Positions 7,913 to 18,478 of a DNA stretch of 64,000 nucleotides are shown here, piece after piece. This DNA is from Pseudomonas sp. efr-133-TYG-5 (GTDB taxonomy: Bacteria > Pseudomonadota > Gammaproteobacteria > Pseudomonadales > Pseudomonadaceae), in the NCBI RefSeq assembly GCF_030209175.1, contig NZ_JARVSM010000004.1, positions 248,001 through 312,000 of the forward strand, read 5' to 3'. The position numbers and the translations under genes were made by a program. Below the pieces are notes generated by a model. That model did no database searches, was not told where the DNA came from, and saw only the letters and a program-made list of their open reading frames with translations. Each line of letters begins with the position of its first letter. The stretch's first letter is position 1.

Positions 7913-8737
7913 ATGGCCGAGCCTGAAAAGATCATTAAGGACGGACAGGAATATGTTCCTGCCGGGACCGCTGCGAGCACAAAAACCTCTGATGTTGCGC
8001 CCGTCGAATTAAAAGTGTGTCGCTGCAATGGCAAGGAAGTTACGACGGTAGTCGGGTACGACAGTGTCCCGAGCTACACCGGAGAACTCCCTTCACCCCT
8101 GCAAATAATGTGGTATGTGCCCAAGACCAAAGAACTGCTCAAAGCAAGTTTTTCAGATACCGAGATTCGTGTCTGGATAAAGCAGGCGGCTGCATATTAC
8201 GGGATTCCGCATATTTTGCTCGCGGTTATCCTGCAGCAAGAGAATGGACCCAAAGGCAGCAAGTTTCTTCAGACGATGCAATTCGGCGAGCGTTCTTTAA
8301 CCACGCTGTTGGCGATTGTCGACAATATGGCCTTTGATGCCGTGCCGGACAAGTTGGCTGGCGGCTCCAGTGGTTTTGCCAATATGAGCCGCGCTACATT
8401 GCAGAAATCCGTTCAATACACGGAAAACTATTACTGCAAGAAACCATTGCCTGAAGATGTTCAGTACCGGATTTTCGGTTGGAACCAGGACACGCGAATC
8501 CCGGGTGATGATTGGAAGGCAGACCTCTACTACTGCGCCGGCCATCTACGCGAGCTGATTGACCGGGTTACCGGGACTCGCTGTCACTCCGGGACGTTGA
8601 CCGCCGATCAGCTGAAAAAGGTGATTGCGTCCTATAACGGCTCGGGGCCGCTTGCAGAAAAGTACTCAAGCGATGCGATGACGTTGCTGGAGGCGGCGAA
8701 AGCCGGTACTGCGTGGTTGTACTTTTATGAAAAATAA
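7913..8737 (+). CDS. Candidate T6SS peptidoglycan-cleaving effector, lysozyme/lytic transglycosylase-like
   Basis: A 274-residue protein without signal peptide, 14 bases after the PAAR gene. The central part resembles soluble lytic transglycosylases: HILLAVILQQENGP around residue 110, where E110 fits the catalytic acid, then SSGFANMSRATLQ in the place of the usual GxMQ block, and IASYNGSGPLAEKY at 238-251 like the AxYNxG motif. The N-terminal 60 residues contain a CRCNG segment and no known domain. PAAR linkage, lack of an export signal and a following membrane-bound small protein fit a cargo effector delivered into the periplasm of a rival. I infer peptidoglycan glycan-strand cleavage; the exact family is not identified. 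Confidence 0.7.
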   Translation: MAEPEKIIKDGQEYVPAGTAASTKTSDVAPVELKVCRCNGKEVTTVVGYDSVPSYTGELPSPLQIMWYVPKTKELLKASFSDTEIRVWIKQAAAYYGIPHILLAVILQQENGPKGSKFLQTMQFGERSLTTLLAIVDNMAFDAVPDKLAGGSSGFANMSRATLQKSVQYTENYYCKKPLPEDVQYRIFGWNQDTRIPGDDWKADLYYCAGHLRELIDRVTGTRCHSGTLTADQLKKVIASYNGSGPLAEKYSSDAMTLLEAAKAGTAWLYFYEK

Positions 8738-9071
8738 ATTGTCGACATCCACCACTCTTTTACTTGTTGCCGGCACTGTGGCTTTGGTGGCGGGCGTGTG
8801 GACCAATATTTTCTCCAATTCACTGATGCTGTTGATGGACAGCGTTAATTTTATTCCAGCAGAGTCTTCAATTCTCACCTTTGAACCCTATGAGATAAAT
8901 CAAGGGTCGTCGTCTTATTGGATCTATGGCAAGGACGGCGAGAATTATTATTATTTTTCTTATGACGCGGTGGCGCCGTACCTATTCATTTCCAAAACAA
9001 ATGTATGTCAGGGATTTGATCCGTCGAATTTCAATACATGGTGCAGTGCGAAACAAGGTGCGAAGAAATGA
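8727..9071 (+). CDS. Small membrane-anchored protein, probable immunity to the PAAR-linked effector
   Basis: A 114-residue protein with one N-terminal hydrophobic segment (about residues 10-35) and a periplasmic tail rich in Tyr and Asp with two cysteines near the end. It overlaps the effector gene by 11 bases, so the two are probably co-translated, as expected of an effector-immunity pair. I do not recognise the family. Base composition is AT-richer than the tss genes on either side, a sign of acquired DNA. The immunity role is inferred from position and predicted periplasmic location. Confidence 0.65.
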   Translation: MKNKLSTSTTLLLVAGTVALVAGVWTNIFSNSLMLLMDSVNFIPAESSILTFEPYEINQGSSSYWIYGKDGENYYYFSYDAVAPYLFISKTNVCQGFDPSNFNTWCSAKQGAKK

Positions 9072-9093
9072 TCAGCGAGGCTTCGATCTGACC

Positions 9094-9501
9094 ATGAAAC
9101 AGTCAAGGATGATTTCAATGTCGGGGTGGGCAGGTTTTTCCACGCTGTTCATCTCGGTTATGGCTGGCGCCGCTCAGCAGGTCTATAGCAACAATGTTTT
9201 CCTGGTCAATACCTGTGGTGTACCGCTGGAGCTGTCACTGTCGCATGACTCCAACTACAGCGATGAGCCTCGCCACATCGCGTTGAGTCCGAATCAGCGC
9301 AGCGCTATCGCCAATTACCAATCCTTCGGCGAAGACGTCGACGGCCAGATCAGTGATCAGTTCAGCCTGTCGATCAAAAACCCGACCGCGTCGAAAACCG
9401 TCGACGCGCAGACCTTGCGAAGGGCAGTCGCGAGCGCCGAGAAAACTGTAAGAAAAGCTGTTCGTTCATGGGTGATTGCCGATGGCTCTTTCTGCCCATG
9501 A
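9094..9501 (+). CDS. Small exported protein of unknown family in the effector cassette
   Basis: A 135-residue protein; the ATG at 9094 (or 9106, reading MISMSGWAG) gives an N-terminal signal-like segment through about residue 30. The mature part starts near QQVYSNNVFLVNTCG and is mostly polar, with a basic C-terminal stretch. Its stop overlaps the start of the next gene as ATGA. No known domain was recognised. It could be a second immunity protein for the cell-wall effector or a relic of a different effector pair. Confidence 0.6.
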   Translation: MKQSRMISMSGWAGFSTLFISVMAGAAQQVYSNNVFLVNTCGVPLELSLSHDSNYSDEPRHIALSPNQRSAIANYQSFGEDVDGQISDQFSLSIKNPTASKTVDAQTLRRAVASAEKTVRKAVRSWVIADGSFCP

Positions 9502-9899
9502 ATTTTTTCCAGGCTGGCTCGATGAAACTCAGAGTGTGGCAGTGCCTTGTCGCTTTTCTGTGCGCGATTGGTCTGCTGACGATTCTGGTTGGCTTCACGC
9601 TGCTGCTGCGAATGGAAAGTTCGACGAAGCCGAAGCTGTTCGCGCATCCAAACGCGTTGTGGGTTGGCGCCGAGGACGGGGGGGTATTCGTTGAAATTAC
9701 CCGCAACGAGGCACCGGACTACTACGTCGAGATCCGCCACGAGAACGGTGGGATGTGGACCGAAGGCTGGATTCGCTACGGCACCCGCGACAGCTATCCG
9801 CTCAGCGCCGCAGCGATTGGCGGCTATGACGGCGTCGAACTGCATGTGTATTCAGGCATCGCCATCACGCCTGAAAAGCGGGGAATCGCAGATGAATAG
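9498..9899 (+). CDS. Small membrane-anchored protein of unknown family
   Basis: A 133-residue protein with one strong transmembrane segment (VAFLCAIGLLTILVGFTLLL) followed by a periplasmic domain of about 90 residues. The start at 9498 overlaps the preceding stop as ATGA; an alternative ATG at 9522 would give MKLRVWQ. The soluble part (ALWVGAEDGGVFVEITRNEA and onward) is not a family I recognise. Its stop overlaps the next start by eight bases, so it belongs to the same coupled series of putative immunity genes. Confidence 0.6.
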   Translation: MNFFQAGSMKLRVWQCLVAFLCAIGLLTILVGFTLLLRMESSTKPKLFAHPNALWVGAEDGGVFVEITRNEAPDYYVEIRHENGGMWTEGWIRYGTRDSYPLSAAAIGGYDGVELHVYSGIAITPEKRGIADE

Positions 9900-10674
9900 C
9901 CGTCACGCCATCGGTCTGGCCGTGCACTCGCTGGCCTGTGTGATTTATATCGTCATGAATGGCTATGCCGTGCCCGCCTATAAACAACTGGTCGGTGGGT
10001 TGACCTCGCGCGGCGTCGCCATCGGCATGGCGATGTATCTGATTTTCTATTTTTTCGTTGCGCTGAATCTGCTTCTGGTCTTCATCCAGCGTCAAGCCAT
10101 CCAGTTTGGCCTGGTGATTCTGATGATGCTGGCGATTGTGTTTTATCTGTTGCCGCAATACCCCATTCGCGGTTTGGCCTATTGCGCACTGACAGGTGGC
10201 TTGACCCTGTGCGCCATCCTGCTGACCAACGCCATCCACACGGCTTATACCCGCTGGCGCAATCACGCGGCATCGCCAGCGCTGGAGCTTCAAAACCGTC
10301 GAGCAATGCCGCGTGTGTTGCTGGCGGCGGCGCTGATCGGTGTATCCCTGTGCACCGTCGCGCTTGGGCTGAAGATTTTCGCTGGCGTCACGGCACAGGC
10401 CGTGGCGCGCCACTCGAACGAGTCGGGCGAGTGCTACCTCGTCACCTACGTACCCGGTTATCACAAGCTGGGATTGATCGGGCGAGTGTTCGGGTTGTTC
10501 AGTAGCGAGTATTTCTTTCGGCTGTACACAAAGGACGGCGCGCTGCTGGAATCCTCGGAATGGAATTTTCGGCTGACTGAAATGTTTGCCGTCGCTCCCG
10601 AGTTCCACGGCCCGACAGTGCTGTATCCCGGCACCCAAGGCTACGAAGACTGGTGGGTGCCGGAATGCGCCTGA
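9892..10674 (+). CDS. Polytopic membrane protein with periplasmic C-terminal domain, unknown family
   Basis: A 260-residue protein starting MNSRHAIGLAVHSLACV. About five hydrophobic segments occupy residues 8-180. A soluble domain of about 80 residues follows, containing GECYLVTYVPGYHKLGLIGR and ending WWVPECA, with two cysteines that could pair in the periplasm. It overlaps both neighbours (8 and 10 bases). Position suggests an immunity or immunity-like role, perhaps for an effector no longer present, but no family match was recognised. Confidence 0.6.
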   Translation: MNSRHAIGLAVHSLACVIYIVMNGYAVPAYKQLVGGLTSRGVAIGMAMYLIFYFFVALNLLLVFIQRQAIQFGLVILMMLAIVFYLLPQYPIRGLAYCALTGGLTLCAILLTNAIHTAYTRWRNHAASPALELQNRRAMPRVLLAAALIGVSLCTVALGLKIFAGVTAQAVARHSNESGECYLVTYVPGYHKLGLIGRVFGLFSSEYFFRLYTKDGALLESSEWNFRLTEMFAVAPEFHGPTVLYPGTQGYEDWWVPECA

Positions 10675-11195
10675 TCACCAGATGCTCTGTGCAGAACACA
10701 CACGGTGTGCAGGCGCGTGCCATCGAGGAGGGCGGCTTGCCCGCAACCGGTGTAGCGCACGAGCCCCCTCTGCTGGGTCGCGCGCAACGCAATTTCTTCA
10801 TGGCGGCCTTGTGGGCACCGTTGCTGATCACCCTGGCGTATTCATCCTATGGCCTGTGGCTGGGCGAGTTTTCGACATTCGATTCGTCCGAGACTCACTG
10901 GGAGTACCTGTTGTATTTCGGCTTGCCCGGGCTGTTGCTGTTTGCGCTGTGGGTATCGCGAACCGCGAAGCGCCGCAATGAGCAGCAGGCGCTGCGGATG
11001 GTCTGGCTGGCACCGTTGAAGTTCATCCCTTTCTACGCGGTGCCCTGGATGCTTTACGGCGTGTGCAGTCTGGTCGCCGGGCCATTCGACAGCGCTTTCA
11101 TGGCCTACGGCTGGGTTCTGCTCGTGCCGTACCTCCTGATCGCCGGCTATTTCTGTGCCGGCGTGACGGTTGCGCTCTACAGGATTTTCTTTTGA
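10665..11195 (+). CDS. Multi-pass membrane protein of unknown family, end of the tssE-tssF insert
   Basis: From the ATG at 10665 (MRLITRCSVQNTHG) the protein has 176 residues: a polar N-terminal 40, then four hydrophobic helices. An in-frame upstream start at 10653 is possible. It overlaps the previous gene by 10 bases and ends 27 bases before tssF. Nothing identifies its function. As the last gene of the cassette it marks the return to the conserved tss gene order. Confidence 0.55.
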   Translation: MRLITRCSVQNTHGVQARAIEEGGLPATGVAHEPPLLGRAQRNFFMAALWAPLLITLAYSSYGLWLGEFSTFDSSETHWEYLLYFGLPGLLLFALWVSRTAKRRNEQQALRMVWLAPLKFIPFYAVPWMLYGVCSLVAGPFDSAFMAYGWVLLVPYLLIAGYFCAGVTVALYRIFF

Positions 11196-11222
11196 TGAGT
11201 TCCACTACCAGGCAGGTAACCC

Positions 11223-13010
11223 GTGTCCTTTAACCACTACTACCAAAGCGAACTCACCGCACTGCGCCAACTGGGCCGGCGTTTCGCCGAGCGTAGTCCG
11301 GCACTGGCGCCGTTCCTGGGCCAGGCCGGGCGGGATCCGGATGTGGAGCGGTTGCTGGAAGGCTTTGCGTTCCTCACCGGACGCCTGCGGCAGAAGCTCG
11401 ATGACGAGCTGCCGGAACTCAGCCATTCGCTGATGCAGCTACTGTGGCCGAACTACATGCGGCCGCTGCCGGCGTTCAGCATTCTGCAGTTCGATCCGCT
11501 CAAGCGTTCGGGGCCGGCGCTGAAGGTCGAGCGTGATACGCCCATCGAGAGCGTGCCGATCGAAGGCGTGCGCTGCCGTTTCCGCACCTGTTACCCGACC
11601 GAAGTCCTGCCGCTGGATCTGGCCGCGCTGAACTATTCGGTCAAAGGCGACGGCTCGCTGCTCAGCCTGCGTCTGGAAATGAGCGCCGACGGCCATTTGG
11701 GCGAACTCGAGCTGAGCAAGCTGCGCCTGCACTTCGCTGGCGAGCGCTACATCAGCCAGATGCTTTACCTGAGCCTGCTGCGCAACCTCGAAGGCATCGA
11801 GCTGATCCCGCTCGACGGCGCTGGCCGGCCGATCAATGGCGTCAGCGGTCAGCCGATGGCGTTCAAGATTCCCGGCGACCGAGTCAGTCCGGTGGGTTTC
11901 GCCGAAGAAGAAGCGTTGATCCCGTATCCGCTGAACACCTTCCGTGGCTACCGCTACCTGCAGGAATATTTCGCCTTCCAGGACAAATTCCTCTTCGTCG
12001 ACGTCAACGGCCTGGACATCCTCAAGGCATTGCCGGAAGACACCCTCAAGCAGATGCGCGGCCTGGAGCTGCGCTTTGATATTCGCAAGAGCGGCATCCA
12101 GCGCCTGCGTCCGACCCTGGATAACGTCAAGCTGTTCTGCACGCCGATCGTCAACCTGTTCGAGCACGACGCGCTGCCGATCCGGCTCGACGGCAAGCAG
12201 GACGAATACCTGTTGCTGCCGGCGGAATTCGATCTGGAAAACTGCGGCGTGTTTTCCGTGGAAACCGTGACGGGCTGGAAGCCGGGCGGCCTCGGTTACC
12301 AGGAATACGTGCCGTTCGAATCCTTCGAGCACGACCCCAGTTTCGACGTGCCCAACAGCCGTCCGCACTACAGCATCCGCCAGCGTTCGTCGCTGCTGCA
12401 CGATGGCCTCGACACCTACCTGAGCTTCGGCATCCGCCACACCGAAGCCCACGAAACCCTGTCGATCGAACTGATGTGCACCAACCAGAACCTGCCGCGC
12501 AAACTCAAGCTCGGCGACATCTGCATGGCCAGCGAAGAGACGCCGGAATTCCTCAGTTTCCGCAACATCACCCCGGCCACCTCAAGCTTCGCGCCCCCGC
12601 TGAACCGGGACTTCCTGTGGAAGCTGATCAGCAACATGTCGCTTAACTATCTGTCGCTGGCCGACGTCAATGCATTGAAGGTGATCCTCGAAACCTACGA
12701 CCTGCCGCGCTACTACGACCAGCACGCGGAGAAGGTCAGCAAGCGCCTGCTCGGCGGCCTCAAGCATATCAAGCACCAACACGTCGATCGGTTGCACCGC
12801 GGGCTGCCGGTGCGCGGCTTGCGCACCGAGCTGACCATCGACCCGGAAGGGTATATCGGCGAGGGCGACCTGTTCGTTTTCGCTTCGGTTCTCAACGAGT
12901 TTTTCGCGCTTTACGCCAGTCTCAATTCCTACCATGAGCTGCGAGTAAAAAGCACACAGGGAGAGGTGTACCAATGGACACCACGTATGGGCCTGCAGCC
13001 CCTGCTCTAA
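11223..13010 (+). CDS. tssF: Type VI secretion system baseplate subunit TssF
   Basis: The 595-residue protein is a standard TssF (VasA/ImpG, DUF879). The N-terminal SFNHYYQSELTALRQLGRRF and the LMQLLWPNYMRPLPAFSILQ block near residues 75-95 are characteristic. TssF pairs with TssG and TssE to form baseplate wedges around VgrG. The start codon is GTG, preceded by AGGCAGG. The 3' end overlaps tssG by 37 bases. Confidence 0.96.
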   Translation: MSFNHYYQSELTALRQLGRRFAERSPALAPFLGQAGRDPDVERLLEGFAFLTGRLRQKLDDELPELSHSLMQLLWPNYMRPLPAFSILQFDPLKRSGPALKVERDTPIESVPIEGVRCRFRTCYPTEVLPLDLAALNYSVKGDGSLLSLRLEMSADGHLGELELSKLRLHFAGERYISQMLYLSLLRNLEGIELIPLDGAGRPINGVSGQPMAFKIPGDRVSPVGFAEEEALIPYPLNTFRGYRYLQEYFAFQDKFLFVDVNGLDILKALPEDTLKQMRGLELRFDIRKSGIQRLRPTLDNVKLFCTPIVNLFEHDALPIRLDGKQDEYLLLPAEFDLENCGVFSVETVTGWKPGGLGYQEYVPFESFEHDPSFDVPNSRPHYSIRQRSSLLHDGLDTYLSFGIRHTEAHETLSIELMCTNQNLPRKLKLGDICMASEETPEFLSFRNITPATSSFAPPLNRDFLWKLISNMSLNYLSLADVNALKVILETYDLPRYYDQHAEKVSKRLLGGLKHIKHQHVDRLHRGLPVRGLRTELTIDPEGYIGEGDLFVFASVLNEFFALYASLNSYHELRVKSTQGEVYQWTPRMGLQPLL

Positions 13011-13981
13011 GCGGGCTGACCAAGGTAATACGCGAGTACTCGCTGTTCCAGGCCGTGCTGCTGGTGATCGACCGGCTGCGCGAGGCACACCCGCACCTGA
13101 GCGAAGACGATTTGTACGATCAGGTCGAGTTCCAGGCCAACCCGAGCCTCGGATTCCCGCGCAGCGATGTCGATCGCGTGGAGTTTTTCGAAGAGCACGG
13201 GCAGATGCGCGCGCGCATGCGTTTCAACCTGATCGGCCTGGTCGGCTCCGGTTCGCCGTTGCCGGCGTTTTATGGCGAACAGGCCCTGGGCGACAGCGAG
13301 GACGGCAACCCGACGCGCAACTTCCTCGACCTGTTTCACCATCGCCTGCAACGCCTGATGCTGCCGATCTGGCGCAAGTACCGCTATCGCGCGAGCTTCC
13401 AGAGCGGCGCCATCGATCCGTTCTCGGCGCAGCTGTTTGCGCTGATCGGCCTCGGCGGCGAAGAGATCCGCAAGGCCAAGGAGCTGAACTGGAAGCGCCT
13501 GCTGCCGTATCTCGGCCTGCTCAGTCTGCGCGCGCACTCGGCGGCGCTGATCGAGGCGGTGCTGCGCTACTACTTCAAGCACGCCGACCTGGTCATCGAG
13601 CAGTGCATCGAGCGCCGCGTGGAAATCCTCGAAGAGCAACGCAATCGCCTGGGCTTCGCCAACAGCGTGCTCGGCGAAGACCTGGTGCTCGGCGAGCACG
13701 TGCGCGACCGCAGCGGCAAATTCCGCATTCACATCACCGAACTCGACTGGCAGCGATTCCATGAATTCCTGCCCATCGGTTTCGGCTACCAGCCGCTGTG
13801 CGCGCTGGTGCGGTTCACCCTGCGTGACCCGCTCGACTACGACATTCGCCTGGTGCTGCGCCAGGAAGAAATCCGCGAACTGCGCATTGGTGAGCAGAAC
13901 GCCTGTCGCCTCGGCTGGACCAGTTGGCTGGGCCGCGAAAAAGCGGACGGCGTGGTGACCCTGGGCAGCAAAATTCATTAA
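12974..13981 (+). CDS. tssG: Type VI secretion system baseplate subunit TssG
   Basis: The 335-residue protein matches TssG (VasB/ImpH, DUF1305), with the typical GSGSPLPAFYGEQAL region near residues 92-106 and HHRLQRLMLPIWRKYRYRAS around 120-140. It completes the TssE-F-G-K baseplate. Start within tssF with GGGAGAGG as ribosome binding site; the 37-base overlap implies coupling. clpV follows after 11 bases. Confidence 0.95.
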   Translation: MDTTYGPAAPALSGLTKVIREYSLFQAVLLVIDRLREAHPHLSEDDLYDQVEFQANPSLGFPRSDVDRVEFFEEHGQMRARMRFNLIGLVGSGSPLPAFYGEQALGDSEDGNPTRNFLDLFHHRLQRLMLPIWRKYRYRASFQSGAIDPFSAQLFALIGLGGEEIRKAKELNWKRLLPYLGLLSLRAHSAALIEAVLRYYFKHADLVIEQCIERRVEILEEQRNRLGFANSVLGEDLVLGEHVRDRSGKFRIHITELDWQRFHEFLPIGFGYQPLCALVRFTLRDPLDYDIRLVLRQEEIRELRIGEQNACRLGWTSWLGREKADGVVTLGSKIH

Positions 13982-13992
13982 GGACGTGAGCC

Positions 13993-16650
<2,658 letters not shown>

Positions 16651-16660
16651 GGTGGGTGTG

Positions 16661-18181
16661 ATGTTCACTCAGGTGCCGCAGCCACTAGCCTACGCCGAAG
16701 CCCTGTTGGCGCAGTTCGCCAGCCTGTCGCGGGCGGCGGACGGTGCTGCGCTGCTGGGTGACTTCGTGCGCGGCCTGGCCGAACTCAGCGGTTGCGAGTT
16801 GACCCAGCTGTACTTGCTGGACGCCACGCATACCTGCCTGGGGATGAACGCCGAGTGCCTCGACGGCCTGCTGCAACCGCGCGAAGCGGCGAGCCTGCCG
16901 GCGGACTACAACGGCGAGCAACTGCTGCAGTTCGCCCTGTGCCAGAACCGTGTGGTGTGTCTCAGCGAGTTGAGTGGCAGCCTGCACGAAACCAGTTTCC
17001 TGCCGCCGGCGGTGGCGCCGTGGCAGTCGCTGTTGTGCGTGCCGCTGGTCAATCAGCAGAAAGCCGTCGAAGGCCTCTTGCTGTGCGCCAGTCGCCGCCA
17101 TCTCGACCTGCAGGGTTTCGCCGATTCCCTTGGCCAGCTCGGCTCGTTCGTGCTCGGCCAACTGCACCTGCTGCAACGTCTGCGGCAACCGGCAAGCGCC
17201 ACCCCGCCAGCCTTGCGCAGCGTGCCGAGCGCCAGCGGCTATGGGCTGATCGGCAAGAGTGCGGCGATGCGCCAGACCTACTCGCTGATCAGCAAGGTCC
17301 TGCATAGCCCTTACACCGTGCTGCTGCGTGGCGAAACCGGCACGGGCAAGGAAGTGGTGGCGCGCGCGATCCACGATTGCGGCCCGCGCCGCTCGCAGGC
17401 GTTCATCGTGCAGAACTGCGCGGCGTTCCCGGAAAACCTGCTGGAGAGCGAGCTGTTCGGCTACCGCAAGGGCGCCTTCACCGGCGCCGACCGCGACCGC
17501 GCCGGGCTGTTCGACGCGGCCAACGGCGGCACCCTGTTGCTCGATGAAATCGGCGACATGCCGCTGTCGCTGCAGGCCAAGTTGCTGCGCGTGCTGCAGG
17601 AAGGCGAGATCCGTCCGCTGGGTTCCAACGACACGCACAAGATCGACGTGCGCATCATCGCTGCGACTCACCGCGATCTGGCGGTGCTGGTCAGCGAGGG
17701 CAAATTCCGCGAGGACCTGTACTACCGCCTCGCGCAATTCCCGATCGAACTGCCGGCCCTGCGTCAACGCGAGGGCGACATCCTCGATCTGGCCCGGCAC
17801 TTCGCCGACAAGGCCTGCGCTTTCCTGCAGCGCGATCCGGTGCGCTGGTCGGATGCCGCGCTCGATCACCTGTCGGGCTACAGCTTCCCCGGCAACGTGC
17901 GCGAACTCAAAGGCCTGGTCGAACGTGCCGTGCTGTTGTGCGAGGGCGGCGAGTTGCTGGCCGAGCATTTTTCCCTGCGCCTGGAACCGGCGCCGGAGGA
18001 CAGCAGCAGCCTCAATCTGCGCGAGCGCCTCGAGCAGGTCGAACGCAGCCTGTTGCTCGATTGCCTGCGCAAGAACGACGGCAACCAGACCCTCGCGGCC
18101 CGCGAACTGGGGCTGCCGCGACGCACGCTGCTGTACCGGCTCGGTCGCCTGAATATCAATCTGGGGGACTTCGATGGCTGA
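16661..18181 (+). CDS. sfa: Sigma-54-dependent transcriptional activator Sfa of the type VI locus
   Basis: The 506-residue protein is a bacterial enhancer-binding protein: an N-terminal GAF-like sensor (about 1-180), an AAA+ domain with Walker A GETGTGKE at residue 224 and the sigma-54 contact loop GAFTGA at 271-276, and a C-terminal Fis-type helix-turn-helix (NQTLAARELGLPRRTLLYRL). In P. aeruginosa H2 the gene after clpV2 is sfa2. The ATG at 16661 has GAGGTGG in front; an in-frame GTG at 16652 is less likely. I could not find a convincing -24/-12 promoter before tssA, so its target may be hcp or vgrG units elsewhere. Confidence 0.93.
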   Translation: MFTQVPQPLAYAEALLAQFASLSRAADGAALLGDFVRGLAELSGCELTQLYLLDATHTCLGMNAECLDGLLQPREAASLPADYNGEQLLQFALCQNRVVCLSELSGSLHETSFLPPAVAPWQSLLCVPLVNQQKAVEGLLLCASRRHLDLQGFADSLGQLGSFVLGQLHLLQRLRQPASATPPALRSVPSASGYGLIGKSAAMRQTYSLISKVLHSPYTVLLRGETGTGKEVVARAIHDCGPRRSQAFIVQNCAAFPENLLESELFGYRKGAFTGADRDRAGLFDAANGGTLLLDEIGDMPLSLQAKLLRVLQEGEIRPLGSNDTHKIDVRIIAATHRDLAVLVSEGKFREDLYYRLAQFPIELPALRQREGDILDLARHFADKACAFLQRDPVRWSDAALDHLSGYSFPGNVRELKGLVERAVLLCEGGELLAEHFSLRLEPAPEDSSSLNLRERLEQVERSLLLDCLRKNDGNQTLAARELGLPRRTLLYRLGRLNINLGDFDG

Positions 18182-18263
18182 CCTGCAACGGCTTTCCTGC
18201 TCCCCGAGGATTGCGCGCAGGCCCCGATATAGAGCCTTCGGCAATTGCTCCACCACCCATTTC

Positions 18264-18288
18264 AGCGCCGCCCGCAAGGGCCGGCGCT
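18264..18288 (+). terminator. GC-rich hairpin with GCAA tetraloop between sfa and orfX
   Basis: AGCGCCG (18264-18270) pairs with CGGCGCT (18282-18288); an inner CCC/GGG stem closes a GCAA tetraloop, leaving one bulged C. The following TTTGTGCTTTG is a weak T-tract. It could be a partial terminator or an RNA-processing barrier that sets lower expression of the second half of the T6SS operon. Confidence 0.5.
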
Positions 18289-18319
18289 TTGTGCTTTGTC
18301 TAGCCCTGGAGACTTTCTG

Positions 18320-18460
18320 ATGTCTGTTCGTCACTGGCACGCCGCCTTGCTGACCCTCGTCGTTCTATGCGGCCTTGGCGGCTGTAGCGGCAACTACAAA
18401 TTCAACGACAACGACTATCGCCCGTTGGGTGATCCGCAAGCGGTCAATCGCGGCAAGTGA
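18320..18460 (+). CDS. Tiny lipoprotein (OrfX) within the T6SS cluster
   Basis: A 46-residue protein starting MSVRHWHAALLTLVVL and ending a signal peptide at a lipobox L-G-G-C (Cys 24 or so), leaving only about 23 mature residues (SGNYKFNDNDYRPLGDPQ...). CTGGAGAC precedes the ATG. A small gene (orfX) occupies the same place between sfa2 and fha2 in the P. aeruginosa H2 cluster. The mature peptide is short enough to be a lipid-anchored peptide tether; its function is unknown. It lies 18 bases upstream of fha. Confidence 0.8.
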   Translation: MSVRHWHAALLTLVVLCGLGGCSGNYKFNDNDYRPLGDPQAVNRGK

Positions 18461-18478
18461 CCGCAAGGAGCATCAAAC

